Positions 1 to 7,583 of a DNA stretch of 26,338 nt are shown in pieces. Position 1 is the stretch's first letter. Each line of letters starts with the position of its first letter. The DNA is taken from contig JAYNHH010000031.1 of NCBI GenBank assembly GCA_038107835.1, positions 1-26,338 of the forward strand, given 5' to 3'. This DNA comes from MED-G116 sp038107835 (GTDB taxonomy: Bacteria > Pseudomonadota > Alphaproteobacteria > Puniceispirillales > Puniceispirillaceae). A program made the position numbers and the translations under genes. The notes under the pieces were generated by a model. That model saw only the letters and a program-made list of their open reading frames with translations, did not search any database and was not told the origin of the DNA.

Positions 1-1311
1 GAGACTGCGATAAAGGCGGCACGCGCAGCGTTCCCGTCCTGGTCGATGACCACCCCACAGGAGCGCGCCGGCTATCTGAAAGCGCTGCTTGCCGTCTATG
101 AAGCCAGGTCGGATGAGATGGCGGAAAGCATCTCGACCGAGATGGGGGCGCCGATTGACATGTCCATGACCGATCAGACAGGTGCAGGCAGATCGCATCT
201 GAAGGCATTCCTGCGGGCGCTTGACAGTTTTGAGTGGTCGAAGCCGATCCGCCCGGGAATGGAGGGACAGGATCTGGTGCATGAAGCAGCTGGTGTCGCA
301 GCGTTGATCACGCCATGGAACTGGCCGATGAATCAGGTGGTACTGAAAGTCGGTGCGGCGCTGGCGGCAGGATGCACAATGGTGCTTAAACCGTCTGAAA
401 TTGCCCCGATGTCGAGTGTGCTGTTCGCCGAGATGGTGCATGAGGCGGGACTCCCTGCCGGCGTGTTCAACATGGTCAATGGTGATGGCGTTGGTGTTGG
501 CACGATTCTGTCGTCGCATCCGGACATTGACGTTGTGTCCTTCACTGGGTCGACAAGAGCTGGCATCCTGATCAGCAAGGCTGCTGCCGATACCGTGAAG
601 ACGGTGTCACTGGAGCTTGGCGGCAAATCGCCCAATCTGGTGTTTGATGACACTGACATTGAGGCGGCGGTAGCCCGTGGTGCGAGTTTCTGCTTTGCGA
701 ATACGGGCCAGTCCTGTAACGCGGCAACCCGTATGTTTGTTGAGCGCAGCGCCTATGACAGGGCCGTTGAGGTGGCGGCGGCGACGGCCACGGCAACCCG
801 GGTTGATATGCCAAGCAAGCATGGTGATCACATCGGGCCACTTGTGTCAGAGGCACAATTTAACAAAGTACAGGCCTTGATCCAGGCGGGTATTGACGAA
901 GGGGCACGCATCGTTGCGGGTGGTGTTGGCCGGCCCGAGGGGCTCAATCGTGGATGGTTTGTGAAACCGACGGTCTTTGCCGATGCGACCCCAGACATGA
1001 CCATCATGCGCGAGGAGATTTTTGGCCCAGTGCTGGCGATGATGCCCTTTGACACCGAGGAAGAGGCCATCGAGCTGGCAAATGACACGCCTTATGGTTT
1101 AGCCGCCTATATACAAACTGGCAGCAATGAGCGCGCCCGCCGCGTCGCTGCCAAGCTACGCGCTGGCATGATACAGGTGAACGGGTCCGGCCGCGCCTCT
1201 GGCAGCCCCTTTGGTGGCTACAAACAGTCGGGTGTTGGCCGAGAGGGCGGTGTCTGGGGAATCGAGGAGTTTCTGGAGATCAAGTCGATCAGCGGCATCG
1301 TTGGTGACTGA
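1..1311 (+). CDS. Aldehyde dehydrogenase family protein (5' end outside window)
   Basis: This is an NAD(P)-dependent aldehyde dehydrogenase that oxidises an aldehyde to a carboxylic acid in the cytoplasm; the substrate is unknown. The frame is open from base 1 and reads ETAIKAARAAFPSWS before the first ATG at 46. That matches the usual ALDH N-terminal region, so the true start lies upstream and about 40 residues are missing. Visible motifs are ITPWNWP (cofactor pocket), FTGSTRAG (Rossmann turn), LELGGKSPNLV with the conserved Glu at codon 613, NTGQSCNA with the catalytic Cys at codon 715, EEIFGPV, and a C-terminal SPFGGYKQSG. The stop TGA at 1309 is followed 38 bp later by a methyltransferase on the same strand, which may be co-transcribed. 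The family is certain; the specific reaction is not. Confidence 0.93.
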   Translation, partial: ETAIKAARAAFPSWSMTTPQERAGYLKALLAVYEARSDEMAESISTEMGAPIDMSMTDQTGAGRSHLKAFLRALDSFEWSKPIRPGMEGQDLVHEAAGVAALITPWNWPMNQVVLKVGAALAAGCTMVLKPSEIAPMSSVLFAEMVHEAGLPAGVFNMVNGDGVGVGTILSSHPDIDVVSFTGSTRAGILISKAAADTVKTVSLELGGKSPNLVFDDTDIEAAVARGASFCFANTGQSCNAATRMFVERSAYDRAVEVAAATATATRVDMPSKHGDHIGPLVSEAQFNKVQALIQAGIDEGARIVAGGVGRPEGLNRGWFVKPTVFADATPDMTIMREEIFGPVLAMMPFDTEEEAIELANDTPYGLAAYIQTGSNERARRVAAKLRAGMIQVNGSGRASGSPFGGYKQSGVGREGGVWGIEEFLEIKSISGIVGD

Positions 1312-1349
1312 ATGGTCTGCTGAGGCAAGGCAGGAACGGGGCGGCATTG

Positions 1350-2018
1350 ATGTCTGAGAAGGATGAAGAGGCCGTCCGCCTGCTGGAGGGGGCTTATGCG
1401 CTCAGCTCACCAGCTGACAATCGCAGCTATTACCGCGATTTTGCCCGCCATTACGATAGTTCGTTTGCCGCCGCGCTTGGCTATGTGTATCCGAGCGCTG
1501 TTGCCCGCGCCTTAATGGCGTGCCAGCGTCCAGATGGTCGGATCCTTGATGTTGGATGCGGCACCGGCCTCGTCGGTGTCGAACTTCGGAAGGCACAGCC
1601 TGACCTGTTGGTTGATGGGGTTGATATCTCGCCGGAAATGCTGGCGGTAGCCGCGCAGAAGAGTCTCTATGGCAGGCTGTTTGAGGTTGATCTGACAGAT
1701 GATGTTGCGGCGCTGCAAAATGGCTTTGCTGATGGTGGCGGTTATGCCGGGTTGATCAGCGCCGGCACCTTCACCCATGGCCATCTGGGGCCAGAGCCGA
1801 TTGCCGGTTTGATCTCCTGCTGCCGTAGCGGGGCGCAGGCGGTGATCGGGGTCAATGCGGCGCATCATCAGGCGCATAGCTTCGCGCCTTTCATGGGTCG
1901 GCTTGTTGCTAAAGGTCGCATCACGGCGCCGGTTTATGATGAAGTAATGATCTATGATGGCAGCGATCAGGATCATGCTGGCGACACCGCCCTGATTATG
2001 CGATTTGTGATCACCTGA
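1350..2018 (+). CDS. Class I SAM-dependent methyltransferase
   Basis: This is a cytoplasmic methyltransferase of 222 residues with unknown acceptor. Motif I is clear at about residues 65-73 (ILDVGCGTG), followed by an acidic motif II (VDGVDISPEM) that binds the SAM ribose. The N-terminal segment YYRDFARHYDSSF and the following GYVYPSAVA resemble the methyltransferase group related to METTL27/WBSCR27; this is a resemblance, not an assignment. The frame opens with TTG at 1347 and ATG at 1350; I choose the ATG because AGGAA at 1332-1336 lies upstream, although its spacing of 13 is long. It follows the aldehyde dehydrogenase on the same strand and converges on the DUF3726 gene, with 10 bp between the stops. 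Confidence 0.85.
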   Translation: MSEKDEEAVRLLEGAYALSSPADNRSYYRDFARHYDSSFAAALGYVYPSAVARALMACQRPDGRILDVGCGTGLVGVELRKAQPDLLVDGVDISPEMLAVAAQKSLYGRLFEVDLTDDVAALQNGFADGGGYAGLISAGTFTHGHLGPEPIAGLISCCRSGAQAVIGVNAAHHQAHSFAPFMGRLVAKGRITAPVYDEVMIYDGSDQDHAGDTALIMRFVIT

Positions 2019-2019
2019 C

Positions 2020-2046
2020 CATTGTCATTCAGTCATTGTCATTCAG
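2020..2046. repeat. Short tandem repeat, two copies, 14-bp period
   Basis: CATTGTCATTCAG occurs at 2020-2032 and again at 2034-2046, separated by one T. The repeat sits between two convergent genes and covers the stop codon and last codons of the minus-strand DUF3726 gene (LNDND then stop). A second copy could arise by replication slippage. No function is apparent. Confidence 0.8.
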
Positions 2047-2667
2047 GCCGGCCCCAGCCCCCGCGAGGCGCGATGCCTCAGTCGCAGGTGCATAGGTGTT
2101 GTGCGCAAAACGGGTGAGGGTGGCGATACATTCACTTGCCGTCGAATCGACCCTGTTTCCAATCCGCTTGATTTCATCCCTGTCAGCAGGTCCAAAATCG
2201 ATGGTGCATTCCGCCTTGCTGACAAGCAGTGCCGTTTCGACCATATTTGCCGAAAATCCATTGGCCGAAATGATAATACGTATTGCCCCCATTTCCAACA
2301 TGACTGAGTGGCTGTCTGTTGCGTGGTTCGCCAGAAAGGGTAGCAGTAGAAGCGGTTCACGGACGTTGGGTTGCTCAAGCGGCAGGGCGATGCCGCCGTC
2401 TGAAATGGCGGTTCCGAGGCGCAGGGGACAGATCCACTCACACGCGGGCTCTGGCAGGCTGTCAGCCCCGCTCATTTTCATTGCGCCCTGATAGGCAGAT
2501 AGATACCGGCACAGGGCGGTGACGCCGGGAGCACCACTGCGCGTCAGCCAGCGCAGGGCAAAACCGGCTTCCTCGGCGATACCCCATGGCATGCCAACGC
2601 CACGCGCTGCTTTGATGGCAAGCGAGCTTGCCTCGCTCACGGACCAGCTCCCAGCGGGGCTGGTCAT
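2029..2667 (-). CDS. DUF3726 domain-containing protein
   Basis: The 212-residue product matches the pattern of the DUF3726 family of marine alphaproteobacteria. Near the N-terminus it has SVSEASSLAIKAARGVG followed by MPWGIAEEAGFALRWL, then a hydrophobic core with no obvious catalytic motif. It has no signal peptide or membrane helix, so it is probably cytoplasmic. The frame is open further upstream, but ATG at 2667 overlaps the stop of the preceding gene as ATGA, a typical sign of translational coupling, so I chose that start. The gene is last in an operon with a large unknown protein, a dipeptidase-like protein and an aldehyde dehydrogenase. The coupling suggests that the two unknown proteins work together. 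No biochemical role is known to me for this family. Confidence 0.8.
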   Translation of the reverse strand: MTSPAGSWSVSEASSLAIKAARGVGMPWGIAEEAGFALRWLTRSGAPGVTALCRYLSAYQGAMKMSGADSLPEPACEWICPLRLGTAISDGGIALPLEQPNVREPLLLLPFLANHATDSHSVMLEMGAIRIIISANGFSANMVETALLVSKAECTIDFGPADRDEIKRIGNRVDSTASECIATLTRFAHNTYAPATEASRLAGAGAGLNDND

Positions 2668-3442
2668 GGCGCCTCTCTGTCGGGTAGGGGTGGGTAAACA
2701 AGGCTGTCCGGGTCGAGCTCGCCCAGTTCGTCCGGGAACGGGGCACCCTGGAACATGGTGATCCGGAGCCACCTGTCCGATCGCGGATCAAACTTCGTCG
2801 CGCCGAAGAACGACAATTTGCACCGCAACAGATCGATCGGCAGCATCTCGGCGGCAATTGTATTGTCATGTATCTCGCCAAAGGGACAATGGCTGACGAG
2901 CTGTGCACGCCGCGTAATATGGCGGTGTTCAGGATGCGCCATCAAAAAGGATGCAATTGTGTCATTGGCAGCGAATGCACATAGGTCTGCCAGTGCTAGC
3001 CTGGCATCACGTCCGGGGGCCAAGGGCTGTTCGTAGTCAGCAATTGGCTCTTCGAAACGTTCACCAAGCCGTGGCTCCAGTTTTTCCTCGGACACATACC
3101 AGACGCGCGCCTGCGCCGAACGGCTGTCATAGTCGATGTCATTCGTCCAGTCATAGGTCTCCTGCAGGATAGCGCGCAACGCACCAATTTTCATCGTGCC
3201 GTCGATGCGGAACCGCTGCGCCTCATCAGCCGCCATGTTCGTCGCCAGATCATCAACCAGCTGCGGATAGGGTTCCAGCAGCAGCGAGACAAGCTGTTCC
3301 TGTCCCTCAATGCCAAGCGTGGTTTCTGCCCAGCGGTAAAGTCTGTCCCAGACATGGTCGCCGCTCAGATCGGTCGACGATAGATAATCTGCCGTGGTTT
3401 TCAGATCGTCGCGCAAACCGGTTATCTTCCTTGCCTGATAGG
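2664..3442 (-). CDS. Unknown large protein, C-terminal part (5' side in assembly gap)
   Basis: This is the C-terminal part, about 259 residues, of a protein whose N-terminal part lies across the N run at 3543-4249. The frame is open right up to the gap and reads YQARKITGLRDDLKTTADYL, so the TTG at 3416 is an internal Leu codon rather than a start. It is an acidic soluble sequence with many charged residues and no membrane segment. Recognisable landmarks are DRLYRWAETTLG, MKIGALRAILQETYDW and a late HCPFGEIHDNTIAAEMLP. It ends PLPDREAP with a TGA overlapping the DUF3726 start (ATGA). I do not recognise the family. The same strand, same operon and open ends on both sides of the gap support one gene. 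Confidence 0.75.
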
Positions 3443-3542
3443 NNNNNNNNNNNNNNNNNNNNNNNNNNNNNNNNNNNNNNNNNNNNNNNNNNNNNNNNNN
3501 NNNNNNNNNNNNNNNNNNNNNNNNNNNNNNNNNNNNNNNNNN
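3443..3542. other. Assembly gap (100 N), real missing sequence
   Basis: There are one hundred N. Unlike the two other N runs, the flanking bases share no duplicated overlap, so sequence is genuinely missing. The gap interrupts a minus-strand gene. The known parts contribute 707 and 779 bases, so a single intact frame requires a missing length that leaves remainder 2 on division by 3; 100 leaves remainder 1. The N count is therefore a placeholder, assuming one uninterrupted gene. Confidence 0.95.
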
Positions 3543-4249
3543 CTCACCGCTGTCTCGGGCGCGCGCATCCGGGCCATATGCTCGACCATATCGATGGTGA
3601 AGGCGCGGATCAGCCAGACTGATAGAAGTTCGGGTTGGAATGAGCCGGCAAATTCCGGCCGGTCAGCCCAGAGGTCGCGGTCTGCGGCGCCGAATTTGCC
3701 TGAGCCATAGACCGCTGTCGTTCGCATGAGATAGCCAACAGGCTCGATCTGTGCAACATCGGGCTGGGTGCCGGCAGCAAGGCAGGTGGCAACATAATCA
3801 AACAGCCTGACCGATCTGTTGGCCCGCGACAGTGACAGTTCGGCTTCCGAAATGCGGCCTGCCTCCTGATGGGGAACATTGGTGCCAAGTCGCTCAATGT
3901 CGGCCTCGCTGAGATCACCATCATGCAGGGTGAAAGTCGCATCCCACGCCTCGGCGATGACCCTGTCCGAGCGCAGATCATCCCGCAAATCATGGGCGAA
4001 GGCCACCAATGTGTAGCTGCGTTCCGGTCCACTTGCCCGGTAGGTGGCAACACCGACCCCCTTTTCATTGATCCGCCATACGGGGCGGTCAAATACCCAG
4101 CCATTTGCCTTTAGCCGGCGCAGCATAACCCGCATGAAGCTGAGGCGGCTTTGATGCAGCGATCCCATCCGGGCAAGGCGCATGACCTGGCTGGCTGGCC
4201 GCAGGGGGACCGTATTGACGCTTTCAGTCTGTATTGGCTGATCTTCCAT
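3543..4249 (-). CDS. Unknown large protein, N-terminal part (3' side in assembly gap)
   Basis: This holds the first 235 residues of a protein that continues beyond the gap into 2664-3442, giving at least 494 residues in total. The start is ATG 4249: it lies 4 bp after the dipeptidase stop and has AGGTGG about 8 bases upstream, better than an upstream in-frame ATG inside the dipeptidase gene. The sequence has MRLARMGSLHQSRLSFMR and MLRRLKANGWVFDRP near the N-terminus, a YTLVAFAHDLRDDLRSDRVI segment, and GYLMRTTAVYGSGKFG later. There is no signal peptide and no clear membrane helix. I do not recognise the family. Position between a dipeptidase-like gene and DUF3726, with minimal spacing on both sides, implies a shared catabolic task. 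Confidence 0.75.
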
Positions 4250-4253
4250 TAAT

Positions 4254-5234
4254 CTATCCACCTGCTGGTCCAAAATTATTATCATAAAACCGCAGCCAGT
4301 TTTCCCCCATCACGGCGGCGGTGTCGGCCTCGCTGAATCCATGTTCGGCGAGGCCGGCGGCAATATTGCCAAAATGCCGGTTGTCCCCAAACCAGTCTGG
4401 CATTGGCGGGAAGCCGGCATCGCTTGCCGAGCCCTCCCCATAATCTATTTCCTTCGACCAGCGGCCCACCCGCATCCATTCAACCACACTGTCAGGCTGA
4501 TCCTGACAGAGATCGGAGCCAAGGCCGATATTGTCAATACCCATCAGATCGGCTGTGCGTGCAATCATCTCGCAGAAACTCGCCAATGTGCAATCGCTCT
4601 TGTCTTTGAGATGATGCGGATACATCGAAAAGCCAAGCATGCCGCCTGTTTGCCCAAGGGCGCGCAGGACATCGTTGGATTTGTTGCGCCGCGCCGGGTG
4701 CCAGAAGGCGGGATTGGCATGGGTGATGGCAATCGGCCGCTCTGAAATCTCAATCGCCTCGAGGGTTGAACGTTCAGCCGAATGACTCATGTCAACGACC
4801 AGTCCGACGCGGTTCATTTCCCTAATCACCTGCCGACCCATGCGCGTTACGCCCGAATCCTCAGCCTCATAGCAGCCGGTGGCCAGCAGGGACTGATTGT
4901 TGTAGGTCAATTGCATGAATCGTGCACCGAGACTGTGCCAGATTTCGACAAGGCCGATATCATCCTCAATAGGCGAGGGGTTCTGAAACCCAAAAAAGAT
5001 CGCTGTGCGTCGCTCGGTCTTGGCGCGCCGCACATCATCGCCCGTGCGGCCATGGAAAATCAGCTCGGGAAACCTCTCAAACCAGCGGTTCCAGGTCTCA
5101 ACATTGGCAACCGTCTCACGAAACGTCTCGTGATAGGCGATTGTTACATGCACTGCGGTGACGCCGCCTTCCTGCATCTGCCGGAATATCTTTTCCGACC
5201 AATTGGCATATTGAAGATTGTCGATCAGATGCAT
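4254..5234 (-). CDS. Dipeptidase-like protein, peptidase M19 (renal dipeptidase) family
   Basis: The 326-residue TIM-barrel amidohydrolase is of the M19 family, whose members cleave dipeptides or similar amides with a two-zinc site. Landmarks are VVDMSHSAE with His151, ITHANPAFWHP with His172 and GLGSDLCQD with Asp241, which match the second half of the zinc site. The usual N-terminal His-x-Asp is absent: the protein begins MHLIDNLQYANWS. The usual bridging Glu motif (G-I-E-G) appears as GFQNPSP with Gln84. This is therefore a divergent subgroup and true dipeptidase activity is doubtful. The start is ATG 5234 with only a weak ribosome site. It lies 46 bp after the aldehyde dehydrogenase and 4 bp before the unknown gene, so operon membership is likely. 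Confidence 0.87.
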   Translation of the reverse strand: MHLIDNLQYANWSEKIFRQMQEGGVTAVHVTIAYHETFRETVANVETWNRWFERFPELIFHGRTGDDVRRAKTERRTAIFFGFQNPSPIEDDIGLVEIWHSLGARFMQLTYNNQSLLATGCYEAEDSGVTRMGRQVIREMNRVGLVVDMSHSAERSTLEAIEISERPIAITHANPAFWHPARRNKSNDVLRALGQTGGMLGFSMYPHHLKDKSDCTLASFCEMIARTADLMGIDNIGLGSDLCQDQPDSVVEWMRVGRWSKEIDYGEGSASDAGFPPMPDWFGDNRHFGNIAAGLAEHGFSEADTAAVMGENWLRFYDNNFGPAGG

Positions 5235-5280
5235 GGGCTATCTCGCTACCACATGTTTGTTCCAGCGTCTATGCTAGCGT

Positions 5281-6732
5281 CTACGAAGGCGTTCCCGAGC
5301 TGATGTAGGCCGTTTTGACGGTGGTATAGAATTCCACAGCATAACCACCCTGTTCGCGGGGGCCATAGGACGAACTGCCACGCCCACCAAACGGCACATG
5401 ATAGTCGGTGCCGGCGGTTGGCAGATTGACCATCACACAGCCGGTTCTGGCGTTCCGGCGAAAATGTGATGCCCGTGCCAGATCCCGCGTGATAATGCCG
5501 GAGGTCAGGCCAAAATGCGTGTCATTGACCAGATGCAGCGCCTCGTCATAGCTATCCGCCGTAATCACACAGGCAATCGGCGCGAACATTTCCTCCTGGT
5601 TTATGCGCCAGTCATTGCTGGTTCCGGCAACAACCGCGGGTGTCATGTAATAGCCATCCGTGTCCCGATTGACCCGCTCACCGCCGCAGATTACCTCGCC
5701 GCCCTCAGCCCGGGCCAACTCCATATAGGCCATGTTTTCATCAAGCTGGCTATGGCTGACAACAGGACCAATCTGGGTACCCTCGATAAGCGCATTGTCG
5801 ACTACCATCGCAGCCGCACCAGCGGCCAGTTTCTCGACAAACTCATCGTGAACCGCGCTATGCACAATCAGGCGTGACGAGGCAGTGCATTTCTGGCCCG
5901 TGCCACCGAAAGCGCCGCCAAGCGCCGCTGCCACGGCGATGTCCATATCGCCATCATCCATTACCGCAAGCGCGTTCTTCGATCCCATTTCCATCTGCAC
6001 TTTGGTCAGATTGCCGATCGCTGACTGCGCGATCTGTTTTCCGACCTCGACCGATCCGGTAAAGCTGATGGCGTCAATCGCCGGGCTTTCGATCAACTGC
6101 TGCCCGATGCTGCCGCCAGCGCCCATGACAAGGTTGAACAGGCCGGCGGGCAGGTTCTGACGTGAAATGATTTCGGCCAGCGCAACCGCGGAGGCGGGAA
6201 CGAGATTGGCCGGTTTCCAGATCACGGCATTGCCAAAGGCAAGCGCTGGCGCAATTTTCCACACTGCGGTCGCGGTTGGGAAGTTCCAGGGACTGACAAT
6301 GGCCACGGTACCGACTGGTTCCCGGCGCACATCAATCTCGATGTTGGGGCGCACGCTGTCTGCGGTGTCGCCAATCTGGCGCAATACCTCGGCGGCATAA
6401 TAGGTGAAGAACTGGCCGGCACGGTAAATCTCGCCCTTGCCCTCGGCCAGAGGTTTTCCTTCCTCGCGGCTCAGCAATGTGCCAAGCTCGGCGCTTCTTT
6501 CCATCAATTCATTGCCGATATTCATCAGCACCGTCTGGCGCGCCTCAAGCCCTGTCGCAGCCCAGATTTTCTGCGCGGCGCGGGCGGCGTCGAGCGCCTT
6601 GTCGAGCTGTGTGCTGCTTGCCTGCGCAAAATGTCCGATGATGTCCGACAGGTCAGACGGGTTGCGGTTTTCAATGCTGTTGTCACCAGCCAGCCATTCG
6701 CCAGCAATGAAATTGTTTTTGGTCTCGGTCAT
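5281..6732 (-). CDS. Aldehyde dehydrogenase, probable 2-oxoglutarate-semialdehyde (2,5-dioxovalerate) dehydrogenase
   Basis: The complete 483-residue ALDH has SPWNFP at 147-152, FTGSVEVG at 224-231, Glu248 in QMEMGSKN, the catalytic Cys282 in GGTGQKCTASSR and Glu381 in EEMFAP. MEMGSKN in place of ELGGK, and the C-terminal FGGRGSSSYGPREQGG followed by FYTTVKTAY, are typical of ketoglutarate-semialdehyde dehydrogenases of sugar-acid and hydroxyproline breakdown, which make 2-oxoglutarate. That substrate is an inference. The start is ATG 6732, preceded by GGAAA; the real upstream DNA is seen after the N run, where the same ATG recurs at 6887. An in-frame ATG 12 bases further upstream is an alternative. 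It is first in the operon continuing through the dipeptidase-like and unknown genes. Confidence 0.9.
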   Translation of the reverse strand: MTETKNNFIAGEWLAGDNSIENRNPSDLSDIIGHFAQASSTQLDKALDAARAAQKIWAATGLEARQTVLMNIGNELMERSAELGTLLSREEGKPLAEGKGEIYRAGQFFTYYAAEVLRQIGDTADSVRPNIEIDVRREPVGTVAIVSPWNFPTATAVWKIAPALAFGNAVIWKPANLVPASAVALAEIISRQNLPAGLFNLVMGAGGSIGQQLIESPAIDAISFTGSVEVGKQIAQSAIGNLTKVQMEMGSKNALAVMDDGDMDIAVAAALGGAFGGTGQKCTASSRLIVHSAVHDEFVEKLAAGAAAMVVDNALIEGTQIGPVVSHSQLDENMAYMELARAEGGEVICGGERVNRDTDGYYMTPAVVAGTSNDWRINQEEMFAPIACVITADSYDEALHLVNDTHFGLTSGIITRDLARASHFRRNARTGCVMVNLPTAGTDYHVPFGGRGSSSYGPREQGGYAVEFYTTVKTAYISSGTPS

Positions 6733-6890
6733 TGTNNNNNNNNNNNNNNNNNNNNNNNNNNNNNNNNNNNNNNNNNNNNNNNNNNNNNNNNNNNNNNNNN
6801 NNNNNNNNNNNNNNNNNNNNNNNNNNNNNNNNNNNTGTCACCAGCCAGCCATTCGCCAGCAATGAAATTGTTTTTGGTCTCGGTCATTGT
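6681..6890. other. Assembly gap with duplicated 55-bp flanks
   Basis: The 55 bases at 6681-6735 recur exactly at 6836-6890, on either side of 100 N (6736-6835). An exact 55-bp overlap of contig ends is what a de Bruijn assembler using k = 55 leaves when two contigs are linked but not merged. The true sequence is probably continuous, with one copy and no gap. The repeat contains the start of the aldehyde dehydrogenase, so the second copy of that start at 6887 is not a second gene. Confidence 0.88.
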
Positions 6891-7015
6891 TGTTTCCATT
6901 CTATCAGGCGGGTTCCAGCCAGAGGTGCAATCCTGTGCGATTGTCGTAATCTCGTTAATGAAGTCAGGCCAGCCAATCAACAGTTGTGGATGTCTGTTTC
7001 ACATCACAATCCAGT

Positions 7016-7035
7016 TGGTGGGACCTCGCCCACCA
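7016..7035. promoter_or_regulatory. Perfect inverted repeat, candidate operator of the aldehyde dehydrogenase operon
   Basis: TGGTGGG at 7016-7022 and CCCACCA at 7029-7035 form perfect 7-bp arms around a 6-base spacer. On the minus strand a TATAAC box (7047-7042) lies just upstream, so the palindrome would sit about at the transcription start of the operon read toward 6887. No T-run follows on either side, which argues against a terminator, although the palindrome also lies 31 bp beyond the GFA-family gene end. Confidence 0.45.
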
Positions 7036-7066
7036 TTATCGGTTATATACACGGCTTTCAAGTGTC

Positions 7067-7420
7067 TTACACCACACTCATTTTGTGACCCTCAGCAATC
7101 GGCGCATTGTCAAACTGTCTGGGATCAAGCCCGTCAATGCAGCCTGAATTATAGCCATATTCGGGTCTGCTGCGCCGCCAGTGATGCGTGTAGATCCCAC
7201 AATGCCAGCAGAAATAATGCTGCGCGGTTCTGGTGTTTCATTGATAGGGGCTGAGATGCTCCTCGCCGGCGGTGTGGCGGAAGGCCTTCCTCGTGGCGGT
7301 CAGCATCACTGCGCCCTTGCGCCGGCACAACGAACAATCGCATCGGCTGGCACCGTGTGCGTCTTCCGCAACCTCAAACCGCACCCTGCCACAATGGCAA
7401 CTGCCTTTTTGGATGGTCAT
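7067..7420 (-). pseudogene. GFA / CENP-V family protein interrupted by one in-frame TGA
   Basis: The reading frame from ATG 7420 encodes MTIQKGSCHCGRVRFEV and CDCSLCRRKGAVM, the zinc-binding start of the GFA (glutathione-dependent formaldehyde-activating enzyme-like) family. It hits TGA at 7240-7238 after 60 codons. The same frame then continues NTRTAQHYFCWHCGIYTHH, then RRSRPEYGYNSGCIDGLDP and ends at TAA 7067, giving a normal family length of about 117 codons. In relatives the stop position is usually Trp (YQW), so one TGG-to-TGA change explains it. It could be a recent pseudogene or a sequencing error; other genes here use TGA as a normal stop, so recoding is unlikely. Many GFA-family members have no proven activity on formaldehyde. 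Confidence 0.78.
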
Positions 7421-7583
7421 AGTTCAGATATCCGCGTCGTTCACTTTCAGATGGGGCGTCATCCGCTCTTCCACGATAAAAAACCCTGACGGATAATATC
7501 ATGACAATCAATCCCAAAACGGTGCTTTGCAGACAGCTATTTTACTGATAAGCGGGAGTTCGCATTTATTGGAGGAGTGCACA

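Noticed and set aside
6681..6890. Direct repeats as attachment sites or target duplications of a mobile element
   Set aside because: They flank only N, are exactly 55 bp in both places where they occur, and no integrase or transposase gene is present.
7238..7240. TGA read as Trp or selenocysteine in the GFA-family gene
   Set aside because: TGA is a normal stop for several intact genes in the window, and no selenocysteine signal context is visible.
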